A DNA stretch of 64,000 nt, taken from NCBI GenBank assembly GCA_014529385.2, contig CM043966.1, positions 101,351,587-101,415,586 of the forward strand, given 5' to 3'. Shown one piece after another: positions 31,445 to 41,837 of the stretch. Every line of letters starts with the position of its first letter. Positions within the stretch are counted from its first letter, which is position 1. A program made the position numbers and the translations under genes. This DNA comes from Adiantum capillus-veneris (Eukaryota; Streptophyta; Polypodiopsida; Polypodiales; Pteridaceae). The notes beneath the pieces are model-generated. The model saw nothing but the letters and a program-made list of their open reading frames with translations, did not search any database and was not told the DNA's origin.

Positions 31445-32821
31445 CCAGTTCAGAAACAACCCTACCCAATGAATCCTAAATATGCAAAGATCGTTCAAGA
31501 AGAGATTGAAAAGCTTGTGAAATGCGGATTCATATACCCTATTGAGCACTCAAAATGGACTTTGATAGTGATTGTGCCAAAAAGGAATGGAAAACTCAGA
31601 GTGGGTGTGGATCTCAAGAAGGTCAATGCCACCACTAGGAGGGACCATTACCCCTTGCCATATTCAAAACATGTGCTTGAAAGAATTGTCGGAAAGGAAG
31701 CTTAATATAGCTTTTTAGATGGGTACTCTGGATACAATCAAATCACAATTGCACTAGAGGACCAAGATAAAACGGATTTTATAACCGAATTTGGAGTGTT
31801 CATATTTTGTGTTATTGCTTTTGGCTTAACCAATGCCCCTGCTACCTTTCAAAGATTAATAAACACTTCTTTTAGAGAATATTTGAGGGAGTTTTGTGAA
31901 GCTTTCTTAGATGAACTTTGTGTTTATTCCTCTTGAGAAGAACATCTATCATGCTTACAAAAAGTTTTTGAGAAGTGCAGACTGTATTGCATCTCCTTAA
32001 ACCCTTTCAAATGCCAATTTTGGGTTAAACATGGAGTCATTTTAGGGCATAAAATGTCCAAAAATGGGATTTCTAGAGATGAGAAAAAAATTAAAGCCAT
32101 TGTTGAATTGCCACCACCTACAAACTATAAAGGAGTTCAAAGGTTCATGGGCCATGTTGGTTATTATCGACGGTTTATTTTAAACTTTGGTGAGATAGCT
32201 CGTCCTTTGTACAAGCTTCTTATTGAATTCCACTGGACCACAGAGTGTGACCATGCTTATGAGTCATTGAAAAAAATCTTGATAAATGCTCCCATTCTAC
32301 AAGTGCCTGATTGGAATATAATTTTTCATGTACATATTGATGCATCAAAAAATCTTGATAAATGCTCCCATTCTACAAGTGCCTGATTGGAATATAATTT
32401 TTCATGTACATATTGTCCTTAGGTGTGTTCTAGCTCAACCAGGAGAACATAAATTGGACTATCCCATCAGCTTTGCAAGTCGTCAATTGAATGATGCCGA
32501 GAGAAACTACACCACTACAGAGCGGGAAGGTTTAGCTATGATTTATGCAGTGAATAAATTTCACTACTACCTTCTTGCCAGCAAGTTTGTTTTCTATGTG
32601 GATCATCAAGCCTTGTTGTATCTAGTAAATAAACCTTGTTTTATGCCAAGAATCACAAGATGGTTCTTAATTTTCCTTTTTATTTTACCGTTGTGGTGAG
32701 ACCTGGTAAAAGACATGTCATGGCAGATCATTTGTCTCGCATACCCAATGGTGAAGCCCCTACTGGAGTCGATGATGAATTGCCTGATACTTCCTTATTT
32801 CTAGGTGAGACCATGCCTGAA
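31445..32821 (+). pseudogene. reverse transcriptase and RNase H of element C
   Basis: The RT starts within the fingers (NPKYAKIVQEEIEKLVKCGF), then VPKRNGKLRVGVDLKKVN, DGYSGYNQITIALEDQDKT, FGLTNAPATFQRL and FLDELCVYSS, where the second catalytic Asp of the usual D-D is Glu. The connection reads GHVGYYRRFILNFGEIARPL. A 69-bp duplication (32271-32415) disrupts RNase H, which continues SFASRQLNDAERNYTTTERE and RPGKRHVMADHLSRIPNG. Stops at 31703 and 31936 and several frameshifts make it inactive. No second RNase H is present, so C is a different lineage from A and F. Confidence 0.8.
32271..32415 (+). repeat. 69-bp tandem duplication in element C RNase H
   Basis: A block from AAAAAATCTTG to TACATATTG is present at 32271-32339 and 32347-32415, separated by TGATGCATC or similar junction bases. 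It is a local duplication after insertion. Confidence 0.85.
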
Positions 32822-32934
32822 TAGAGTGAGAATATTGTGAACTTTCTAGTTAATGGTTTTCCACCCAAAGAGCTTCATAAGGACATAGCTCAAAAATTGT
32901 TAAAAGAATGTGAACCTTATTCTCTCATGTAACA

Positions 32935-34240
32935 GGAACTCTCTACATGCTAGGGAAGGATGATATTCTTAGACGTTGTGCCCGTGAGGATGAGTATTTA
33001 TACATACTGCAAGAATCCCACATGGGTATAGCCGGAGGACATTTCTCAGAGGAACTAACAGCTAGAAAGGTGTTGCAATCAACCTATTGGTGGCCTATTT
33101 TATTCAAGATAGCATCACTTTTTGTGAATGGATGTGATGAATGCCAACACTTCAAGAAGACAGAAAGGAAGTATAAGATGCGTCTACATCCCATCAAGGT
33201 AGCCCAACCATTTGAAAAGTGGGGCTTAGACTTTGTCGGTCTGATTAGTCTAGTTGTGTGTAACACTCACTCATGATATATCATTGTAGCTACCGACTAT
33301 GTGACCAAATGGGTTGAAGCAAAAGCAACATGAAAAGTGATGCAAAGACAACATCTAATTTTCTCTTTGAGAACATTATCACACGTTTTGGATGCCCCTT
33401 TGAACTTGTGAGTGACAATGGAATCCATTTTGTAACTGAAGTGATAAAAGAACTCACATCAAACTTCATGATATCCCACCACAAGTCTACACCTTTTATC
33501 CACAAGCAAATGGCCAAGCTAAGAGTACCAACAAAACTCTCATCTCTTTATTGACAAAGGCAGTTGAGGTTCATCGTACAGATTGGGATTAAAAGCTTAC
33601 ATCAGCTCTATGGGCTTATCATACTTTTTACAAAGTGGCTATTAATTGTACACCATTCAAAACGGTATATGGCCAAGAAGCAGTTATGCCATGGGAGTTT
33701 GTAATTCCTAGTATGCATGTAATTTCACAAGAAGGTTGGGATGGTAACCCTTTAGTTAAGCGCTTATACATCCTTGAGAGGTTAGATGAAGAAAGAAAAT
33801 TGGCTGTGCAAAATTCACTTGTGGAGAAAGATAGAAGGAAGAAATGGTTTGACCATCATCTAAAGAGAAAAGATATCAATGTTGGTGATAAAGTTCTTAT
33901 GTATGGAGTGTGTAACTAAAAGAAAAAGATGAAATATGCGAGAAAAGGACCATATCAAGTGTGTGGAATCACCCCGCAAGGTACCATTTATGTGGAGACT
34001 CTAGATGGAGTTGAAACCATTGGATTCCTCAATGGGAGTAAATTCAAAAGGTACTATGATCCTCTAAGCAAGGAAGAGTTACAAGCCATCCATCAAAAGA
34101 AAGTAGCCAAAGAACAAGAAAAGCTTAAAAAGATCCAAGCAAGAGTTGAGGCTCCACAAAGACAACAACATCTTAGACGCCACAACGAGAGGCTAATCTC
34201 GGAATCACGAAAGCATTTTTTAAAGACACTAATGATGATT
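32935..34240 (+). pseudogene. integrase of element C
   Basis: The zinc-binding part (SHMGIAGGHFSEELTARKVL ... CDECQHFKK) is followed by the core WGLDFVGLI, TKWVEAKAT, LVSDNGIHFV and, after frameshifts, PQANGQAKSTNK, where the catalytic Glu is Lys. Then come FKTVYGQEAVMPWE and a C-terminal domain GPYQVCGITPQGTIYVETLD ... FLNGSKFKRYYD (33929-34075). A charged, Gln/Lys-rich tail leads towards the protease-like part at 34243 after one more frameshift. It is dead as an enzyme. Confidence 0.75.
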
Positions 34241-34242
34241 CA

Positions 34243-35399
34243 TTGGAATCTACACCACCTCTACAATATCCAATTGAACTAAATAGCCTCCATGGGAGAG
34301 TACTATATAATGCATTATTGGATACAAGAGCTCAACATACTTTGTTAGCCTATGGAGTTTGGTGTCAACTAGGAAAACCACCCCTATCCACAAGCGCCAT
34401 CCAAGTGAAGGGTGTAAATAAGAAGAAGACCATTGTTTTTGGAATCCTACACACTGGAACCGTGGTTCAAATCTTTTTGGTCATGCATGTTGGTACTATG
34501 GAGGGTAATATAAACCTGGGGTGCAAATGGATGTCTGCATTCAAACGTAATATTGGGAGATCGGGAGTATCATGACGCAAAAACCAACTCATGGCCCTAC
34601 GGCTCAATCAATAACACCTGAAATCTCACCTCTTCATAACACAAAAAACAACAAAATATTGCCAATCCAAAAAGTCACAGCATCCTTGTTGCCACAATAG
34701 CACAACCCTCTAAAGCTTCAACTTCCATGTCTACAATAGACAGTGCTACATCAAAGGCTCCACATGATCTGACCAAGGGTACATATCAATGGGTCCCCAA
34801 GGTATCATTATCAGACCCCCCTATGGTTCAAGTTAATTCACAAAGGAAACCTCGAAGGAAGACGTCCACTCAGGTTAAGAAGGTGAAAATTAAATCATGT
34901 TGGATTCCCAAACAACTATTAGAAGCCCAAGGCTACTATGATGGAAATGATCAAATTTGGGTACGTAAACGTAAATCGTGTCCTTCCCTATCCACTATGA
35001 AACCATGTGAGTCAAACCCTGTGATTCCGAAGTTGATCGAAGACCGTGGGAAGGGAAAGATCACAAAATGCTACACACCTATTCCAGAGCTAGTTTGGGT
35101 TCCAAGGCAAAACAAATCTATTCGTCTTGGCTCAGGAAAGGGGGAGTTCCATGAAGCTTCTAGATCCTCATGTAATGCATCCATAGAGGTAAAATCTTCT
35201 ACACAACCTCCACCTACAATAAGCACCTCCCATTGTTCAATTATTACCTGATGCAATACTTCAAGTTCATTCATGGGAGAGTACCTTACCACCCTTGCAA
35301 CTCGATGAGGCACCCAAGGTAATAGAGAACTATTGGCTAAAATCATCAACTATTACCAATTGGAATAACTAGTTCCAAAAGGTGATGACATACTTTTAA
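34243..35399 (+). pseudogene. protease-like domain and WVPK block of element C
   Basis: The retropepsin-like part reads RVLYNALLDTRAQHTLLAYG with LDTR in place of D-T-G, then FLVMHVG and INLGCKWM where an L-G-R-P-W would be expected. After a degraded stretch (34575-34740) come four W motifs at 34790 (WVPK), 34901 (WIPK), 34958 (WVRK) and 35096 (WVPR). Their spacing (37, 19, 46 codons) is close to that in element B (34, 19, 45). The frame ends at 35251, but similarity to B (ENYWLKSS against ENYWQKSS) continues to ~35370. The function of the W motifs is unknown. Confidence 0.65.
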
Positions 35400-35413
35400 A
35401 GTATGATTTACCC

Positions 35414-35426
35414 AAGGAAGGGGGGA
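35414..35426 (+). promoter_or_regulatory. internal polypurine tract of element C
   Basis: AAGGAAGGGGGGA, same place and nearly the same sequence as 14570-14583 in B. Confidence 0.6.
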
Positions 35427-35494
35427 CTCTTCATCCACGTCAGCCTATTGAATTATCTCCCTCTTACCCTTCAGCTTTCCAATTTTAGGGATGG

Positions 35495-35505
35495 TATATA
35501 TATAG
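35495..35505 (+). promoter_or_regulatory. internal TATA box upstream of the accessory ORF (C)
   Basis: TATATATATAG, matching 14662-14672 in B, followed by the shared AGTAAAGAGCAAGAGC. Confidence 0.5.
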
Positions 35506-35663
35506 ATATATAGTAACTAACCACCCTAGTTTTTTTTTTTTTTAAGAGTAAAGAGCAAGAGCAATTAGCAAACAAGTGTGCACAATACTCGTCAAAATCA
35601 TTGATCCAGACATACACATGTCACATTAGGTACACTGAAACAAAAACCTATGTCATCAAACAC

Positions 35664-35690
35664 CTAACCATACTCTATTCGTGTTCACAG
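35664..35690 (+). promoter_or_regulatory. branch point and 3' splice acceptor before the accessory ORF (C)
   Basis: CTAAC at 35664-35668, then pyrimidine-rich sequence and ACAG ending at 35690, two bases before the ATG at 35693. It is the counterpart of 14816-14841 in B. Confidence 0.5.
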
Positions 35691-35692
35691 AT

Positions 35693-36151
35693 ATGGTTGA
35701 TTCTTACAAATATTCTTTTTATCTATCCCAAGTAATGCATTTATGTTATTCTCATATCTCCTCTGAATGGGATTTGGTTGAAACACTCGCTTGTGAGAGA
35801 AATGTTGAGGAGTTAGAGTGGTTGGTCCACCTTTTGACTATGACGGATCCCTATTCTATCCAGGAAGTTTTCCCAATTTCCCATGTTTACCCTTTTGCCC
35901 AGGTTAAATATGCATGCTTCGTGACATTCCTAATACTATTATGCACAAAAGAGGACAAGGATGATAATGGTGATTGGACGGATGAGACACATGGCCTTAC
36001 TGAAGAGGATTACACCTACCTTGATGATAATGGTGATTGGACGGATGAGACACACGGCCTTACTGAAGAGGATTACACCTACCTTGATGATGAGGATGGT
36101 GGTTTAGCCTTAGAGCTATCGATTGAGCTCTCCAACCTCCACTTACTTTGA
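35693..36151 (+). CDS. accessory protein of element C (152 aa, homologue of the B protein)
   Basis: The core EWDLVETLACERNVEELEWL is nearly the same as in B, followed by DPYSIQEVFPISHVYPFAQ (B: DPYPVANVSPMAHAYSFAQ). The acidic tail has a 21-residue unit (DNGDWTDETHGLTEEDYTYL plus D) repeated twice, from a 63-bp duplication at about 35964-36089. The frame is open although every pol domain of this element is broken, which is notable. Unknown family; no membrane segment, signal peptide or nucleic-acid-binding motif seen. Confidence 0.65.
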   Translation: MVDSYKYSFYLSQVMHLCYSHISSEWDLVETLACERNVEELEWLVHLLTMTDPYSIQEVFPISHVYPFAQVKYACFVTFLILLCTKEDKDDNGDWTDETHGLTEEDYTYLDDNGDWTDETHGLTEEDYTYLDDEDGGLALELSIELSNLHLL

Positions 36152-37056
36152 TCCTCATCACTCGAGTGATGGAGGTAGGTAGGACTAGTACGATAGGAGT
36201 GTTTTTGTTTTAGAGTCTAGTGATTAGCAAAGTTCTTTTTTCCCATTGATGTGCCAATGGAAGGTGCATGTTTGGTGGTCACTATTGTGCAGTTTGTGAC
36301 TACATAAGGATGCCTTCGAAGGACAATGACAATGGTTGTTTACATGTTACAACGGATGTTCTCCATTATATAAGGTGTACTACTTCCTTTTATCTATGCT
36401 TTCCACAGCTACATGTTTGCATCTTGTCATTTGAGTTTCTAACAATGCATAAAATTTATGAAGTTGTGATATTGCCAATTTAGATGCTATAATTTTTCCA
36501 AACTTCTAGTACCTTGTTCTTCTCTTTGAGTTTAGTGTATTAGTTGGTTTTAAGTAGGTAATAGGACCTTGGGATAAACTAGGCCACTTAATTTTGCTGA
36601 CTTTAATTCCTAAATAGTCTATTAATTGTAATAACTTTAGTAATGTTTTAGGCTATGAGGATGTAGTTCTTTCTAGCTTATTCCACCTAAGTGTGACTTG
36701 TATTGTGGAAGTCCATGTGTTAAGCTGGTACTTGAGACCTTGAGTCTCCCAGCTGGTATTTGAGACCTCGAGTCCCCCAGGTATTTGAAGAAACTATAAC
36801 AACAACAAAAAAGAAGAAAAAAAAGTGAAAAGGGGAAAAAATAGCACAAACTTCCTTGTATTTTATGTTGATCACACTTAAGTGGTATAAGTGACAAGAT
36901 CACTAGTCTTTAGACCCTGACGAGCATTCCTAGGGTTAACTACTCTTTAGGCGACATTCTTTAATCGTTGGTCAGTCTAGTATTTACTTGAGCCTTAGAT
37001 CTTCTGTACTTCTCTTGAAGTCAACATAATAGACCGTAACTCAATTGCATTTCATT

Positions 37057-37058
<2 letters not shown>
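36152..37058 (+). other. 3' non-coding region of element C
   Basis: Contains TTCCCATTGATGTGCC (36240), matched in B. A 30-bp imperfect repeat (TTGAGACCTTGAGTC / TTGAGACCTCGAGTC) lies at 36733-36777. I find no clear PPT, so the LTR start is not located. No ORF is convincing. Confidence 0.45.

Positions 37059-37101
<43 letters not shown>
37059..37101. repeat. (GA)n microsatellite in the LTR remnant of element C
   Basis: About 21 GA units. The element B LTR has a short GA run at the corresponding place (8317-8336), so this is an expansion of an existing tract. Confidence 0.9.
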
Positions 37102-37104
<3 letters not shown>

Positions 37105-37318
37105 TCAAGAGTTGTGATCGCATGGCGGTGGTTGATCGTGGCATGGTGGTAGCTCCCTCTTCTTCGCGGTGAGGAATCTTCCACGAAGGCAAGCGTAGGG
37201 CAGTGAGTGACACACCCTTGCTCTCTTGAGCTTGCTAGATTAATCTGGTTGTGTGCTTGCAGCCATTTGTGGCTTGCACACAGTGTATGTCAAGTCCCTT
37301 GCTTTGACATGTGCAACA
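37102..37318 (+). repeat. 3' part of the LTR of element C
   Basis: Aligns with the last ~220 bp of the B LTR: TTCTTCGCGGTGAGGAAT, GTGAGTGACACACCCTT, TTGAGCTTGCTAG, TTGTGGCTTGCA and CAAGTCCCTTGCTT. It ends at CAACA (37318) by analogy with GCGCACA in B. Confidence 0.75.
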
Positions 37319-37413
37319 GATGTGCACACACCTGTAAACCCCTCATTTCTTCCATAGCCACATTTACAGATGTGCACACACCTGTAAACCCCTCATTTCT
37401 TCCATAGCCACAT
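37316..37413 (-). repeat. 48-bp tandem duplication at the C/gag junction
   Basis: A block starting ACAGATGTGCACACACC and ending GCCACAT is present at 37316-37363 and 37366-37413 (period 50). It starts exactly at the LTR end of C, so it may have arisen with the insertion or its repair. Confidence 0.8.
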
Positions 37414-37945
37414 CCATATCCATAGCTTTGACCTCTTTCACCTCCCATCATATGCACACTGAGATTCTTCACAAGACCTACAACCTCTTGCATATACTTG
37501 AGAAAATCATTCACATCATGAGAATCTTGCTGATCATAATTTGGATCCCTCATGAGGACCCTTGGTTTCTCTGAAGCTTTGACTTCAACCTTTGACTCAC
37601 ATTTATTCCAAGTTGGTGAAGATGCTCCGCTTTTCACTCTTTATTCTGTGCAATTTCAATTGCCTGCTCAAAGGTCCTTGGTTGCTTAAGCTCCACGTTC
37701 AAGCATAGACTACTCCTTATACTTGCAAGAAACCTATTCTTCTTAAACATGGCTGGAGGAATTCAGCCCCTAAAGATGTACACCATTTTGTCTATAATGC
37801 ATTGAACGCCTTCACAAAGTCAAGTATCTCAAGTAAAGAAATGAGTGACCTACACAAACTCTTCGCTATGTGGATAAAGTACCTCTCATTAACTCTCTCG
37901 GTATTATCATCACTCAAAAAAGCTCGCTTGAGTTTGCAATTCCTC
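37366..37945 (-). pseudogene. gag fragment of another gypsy element (H)
   Basis: On the minus strand, over several frames: NWGTLKEELQTQASFFE, a middle part with NRFLASIRSSLCLNVELKQ and TFEQAIEIAQNK, then a Gly/Tyr-rich end (YGYGCGYGRNEGF). These fit a retrotransposon gag core followed by a basic tail. There are several stops; no other part of the element is recognised nearby. Confidence 0.5.
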
Positions 37946-38100
37946 CTTTAAAGTGCCCCAATTGGAGTCGTGCATTTCAAGTTACAACTAGTTCTTTGCA
38001 AGGTTATGGCTATGGTATCCTAGTGGAAAATTGTGTGTAGACAGATTTGGAGGGCATATATCTATGAATTGTGAAATTGATGTTGATGTTGTGGGATTGT
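37946..38100. repeat. copy of repeat I (plus orientation)
   Basis: About 150 bp from TTTAAAGTGCCCCA through GGTTATGGCTATGGTA, matching the minus strand of 42195-42341. The two copies are thus in opposite orientation. Confidence 0.7.
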
Positions 38101-38748
38101 GGGTAAGATTCTTCTTTTTTGTATTTTTAGCTAGCAAGTAAAATAAACTTTTTCATTTCCCAAAGGAGTTTTGTAAGTTTGTGATAATAACTTTTCCCTA
38201 GAACTGATGTAACATTGCTGACATGTTGTTTGTATGCCTTGACATGGTGTTTGTATGCCTTCCTTGTGGGCATCAACACTTGACCTTGTAGGAAAACCCC
38301 TCCCCCCCACCCCACCCCCCCTTTACTTTTGCACTATATTTGAGTATTTTGCAACTCTTTTCTTAATTACAACAAACCTTATTTTTCAACTCTTTGCTCA
38401 TGGGGCAACCTTATTATTAGATGACTATTGTGAATATTTTAGGGTGTTGGGAATTGAGACCGTTACCTATTTGTCGTTGTTTGTTGACCAATATCGGTAT
38501 CCTTGTTGAGTTTTATTTAGCTTTTATGAGGAATCTACCACGATCCCAAAAGACAAAAGTGAAGGTCAATTGTAGGCAAGAAATTTGTGTTGTGTCGACT
38601 ATTGCATGCTTGTCTCCCCGCCTTTCTTAAGATCCATTTAGATTTTGTTCCCCATTTTTGCTAATCCCCCCCCCCCCCCCCTCTCCCTCTCTCATGGTGC
38701 ATGCAAAAAACAAAGACTCCAGAGTGACCTTCCTCTGTCTATCTCATG

Positions 38749-38810
<62 letters not shown>

Positions 38811-39191
38811 TGCATCAGATCTTTGATCACTCTATCCAAGCATAGCCAAGTACCTGCATCCCAAAACGAAGAATATAATGGAACAACGAGTAGGAGAAAG
38901 ACTTTCCAATCCCAACACCTTCAAAACCACCACAACATGCACCAGAACCGAGTTCACAAATCAAACCTACCTTCATTTTCTCCCCTTTGGATGGGTGGGA
39001 AGGGAGGTCTCCCCGAAGGCCAAAAATAGAGCACTCCCACTCTAAATCCCTCGTAGACAAGGTGTCGAGAGCTAGCATCGCTACATATTCGCAATCCAAG
39101 ATTTGGGGGGGATTTGTTTTATTAAAAAAACACATTCAAAAGCTTTCAATAAAAAAAAGCATTCACGTTTTGCATTTAGTAAGACAACTTA
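38101..39191. other. no recognisable gene; simple-sequence tracts
   Basis: Contains a C-rich stretch (38287-38322), a poly-C run (38666-38681) and a 54-bp (CT)n run (38752-38805). Open frames across these runs are artefacts. Nothing else is recognised. Confidence 0.6.
38752..38805. repeat. (CT)n microsatellite
   Basis: About 26 CT units without interruption. Confidence 0.95.
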
Positions 39192-40412
39192 CTCACTTTG
39201 CATTCACTACAAGAAGAGAGTCTTTTCTTTTAAAAAACTCACAAAATGTGAGTGCGGTTTATGAATTAAGACCGAAAAAAATTTACATAGCTAGCCATGC
39301 TCCCACAGATCCATGGAATCAACCATAATACCAAATAAGAAGAGCCATTGTGTCAACCATAATACCAAACACTCAGACCATACATCAGATATATTGGCAT
39401 AAAGGGGAGCCACCCCGAAACTAAGAAAGCAAAGTAGACTAGCTGAGAAGGGAGCCACCCTTGATAGAAGAAGCAACCTCCTATGAGATTTCCATTGGAC
39501 ATCCACCCTTTATCACCGGATAGGACACCACACATAAAAGACCACCGTCGAAGCTGGATAGCCGCATGCCGCAAGAAGGGGGGGAGCCTGAAGCTCCATC
39601 ACTGGCCGTTCAAGGGCCATTCAAGGGCCATTCACCAAAAAGAACCACCGACCAACCAGCCAATTTGAGCCCTACCCCACTGGAAGAGCAGCTAGGTGTC
39701 ACCAAGAAAACCCACCAACTCTGACATGGAGCACCTCCAGATCCCATCACCAACCCTCCCTTGCACACCATGACCCGTAAGACCACAGTGATGTAGCGAG
39801 CCCGCAAACCAAAACTTGGCTTCAAGGGAGCCAAACCCTTTTGCCATGCAGTACCGCCAAGAAAATGCCACCGCCACAAGCACCACAACCCCATCCATAG
39901 CCGAGCCACCAAAGAGATCCAACCACCGTAGTGGCCCATACAGGCCATGGAGGGATGGCATCCACCACATGTGCAAAAATAGATGTTCATCGATACTATC
40001 GTCGATGATGCACACAAGCAAGACAACATCTCCCACTCAGAGACAGCCCCAACCCTCTGTATAGTAGATCGCATGCCCCACCACAGATACCCAGCCATGG
40101 CCAGGGCGCCATAGAAGAAGAATAACTCACCTTCCTCAAAGAGTCCCACCTATGATCCCTCGTACTCTTGTTGCAAAGTTGTCAAAGCTAAAGCAAGACA
40201 CCCTTGCTCCTAGGGTTTGACAAAGTTAAAAAACAACTCCCTAAAAGAATCCTTAAAGAGAAAGTTTTAAAAAATACCACCCCTAATGATCTGCTCCGGC
40301 GTAGATCCATTAGGGAGGGTTTCTTTTCATAAAAATAACTCTCTTTGTAAGTAGTCTTTGAGGGAGGCTTCTTTCAAAAAAAGACTATCTGTAGTTGTGA
40401 ATGCAAAGTGAG
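39192..40412. repeat. inverted-repeat-bounded element (possible MITE or foldback)
   Basis: CTCACTTTGCATTCAC at 39192-39207 is perfectly inverted at 40397-40412. An imperfect inverted match continues inward for ~25 bp (AGAGAGTCTTTTC on the left, AGATAGTCTTTTT on the reversed right). The 1.2-kb interior has no recognisable transposase; the long antisense frames (39610-40149 and others) resemble no known protein. I could not find a clear target duplication, so the class is open. Confidence 0.45.
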
Positions 40413-41795
40413 AGATGCTATTTTAAGATGTATCAAATCAACTTTATTTTTAACTTATAGAGTCGTATGCATGAGAGTCAGTGAATGAAAGTGCTCCATT
40501 CACTTCTGGAGGAAGCCTGGAAGGGAAGGACTTTCTGCAAATGCAATTTTCACTCTCTCCCCCTCTTCTCATACGAAGGTTGTCTCGAGATTGACAATAC
40601 CATGGGTGTGCCAAACGATCTCGTTTCCTTCTTCTGACAATGAGAATCAGGCACATAGAAAGGGAAGCAAAGCTGGAGGGGCTTCGTAAGATCAATCACT
40701 TTACCATAGGATATTGCGCACACTTGCAAGGTCGATAGTGCAATGAGGTGTAACAAATTTGTGCATGTGCCTTGAGGGCAAAGGTAAGGGATAGGGTAGA
40801 ATTGGGATAGAATTTTAGTGGGAGTAGGTGAAACTAGGGTAGAAGGCAGAGAAGGGATCACTCCAGGTAGCGCAACGAAGGAAGCAAGGTAGGGTGGGGG
40901 TGGAATATTCGATGGTAATGATTAGTTGTTATAAAGAGTTCCCAGTACGTGTCTATGGTAACAAAATTAAAAGCAAATCAAAAAATGAAAGAAAGGGGGG
41001 GGAGGTAGGGTAGAGAGTGCGTGTTGTCATCTATAGCGAGCACATATGCAAGGATTTAAGAGGTGCAGAAAACACCTCATGATGGAGACACGATGGTAGT
41101 CATACAACAATCCCTAGGAGCTTTGGTAGGAGGAAACAATTGCAAGACACCTAGCATGCAAACAAATAAAGGCCTATAATCATGCACTTTTTTATAAAAT
41201 TGTGAGCAATACAGTAGAATGGTTTACATTTCAAGGCTTTGTACTTGGCGGCCATGATGATGGGTTCGATTCGTGGTGAATGCTTTCGTGATTTTAGAAT
41301 CTCCCTTGTGTATAGCAAGGTGATGATCGGTGGAATCTGGAGGAGATTCCATCTAAAGAGAGTGGAGCAAGTAGGAGCAATATGTATCCCATCTAAAGTG
41401 AGTAGAGGAGGACCCATTTTTTTTAGCAAGACTCTTGATAGATGCTTTGGGAAATAAAAGAGGAAAAGGTAATGGAGGTGGCAAGTGGCGAGCGAAGAAC
41501 AAAACTTCAGGTGGTGGATTGAGAAGTTGTCAAGTGCTGTTGAGTGCAGGAACATAGCCATGCAGAGTGGGCGGCAACAATTTTTTAATAAGAACGAGCT
41601 CAAACAATTAATAACTAGGTTGTTGCAATGGTATGGCTCAACCCAACGATTTCTCTTTAGTGAATGCAATGTCTTGTGGTCGATTTCCATGGAAAATTGT
41701 TGCGTGCCTTTCAAAGTGGTGAGGTAGCTAGCCAGCTTTGAATGGGATCTTGAGAGATTCCATGTATTGGGGATAAGTGAATAGAGTTTTCTTTT

Positions 41796-41797
<2 letters not shown>
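40413..41797. other. no recognisable gene
   Basis: Both strands were read. The overlapping frames around 41151-41727 do not resemble known retroelement proteins, and the plus-strand pieces are short and broken. There is no LTR, TIR or promoter that I can support. Confidence 0.5.

Positions 41798-41832
<35 letters not shown>
41798..41832. repeat. (CT)n microsatellite at the 5' edge of the LINE
   Basis: About 17 CT units, five bases before the first recognisable LINE codons. Confidence 0.95.
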
Positions 41833-41834
<2 letters not shown>

Positions 41835-41837
41835 TTG

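Larger units (their letters stand above)
31445..37318 (+). mobile_element. element C: 5'-truncated gypsy element related to element B
   Basis: From the junction with LTR-A4 it reads RT, RNase H, integrase, a protease-like domain, four W-V/I-P-K motifs, an internal purine tract, an internal TATA, an acceptor-like site, the accessory ORF, and an LTR end. The part from 34243 on parallels element B feature by feature. The part before it (RT to integrase) has no counterpart in B. I see no boundary between the two parts, so I treat them as one element; a recombinant of two elements is the alternative. The 5' LTR, gag and zinc fingers are missing. Confidence 0.6.

Noticed and set aside
39610-40149. 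179-codon minus-strand ORF with Trp/Cys-rich sequence
   Set aside because: No domain or homologue recognised; overlapping frames on both strands are similarly open by chance in this low-stop-codon stretch.
41151-41727. Overlapping ORFs on both strands as LINE ORF1
   Set aside because: No RNA-recognition or zinc-knuckle motif is seen, and the segment is separated from the LINE by unidentified sequence and a microsatellite.
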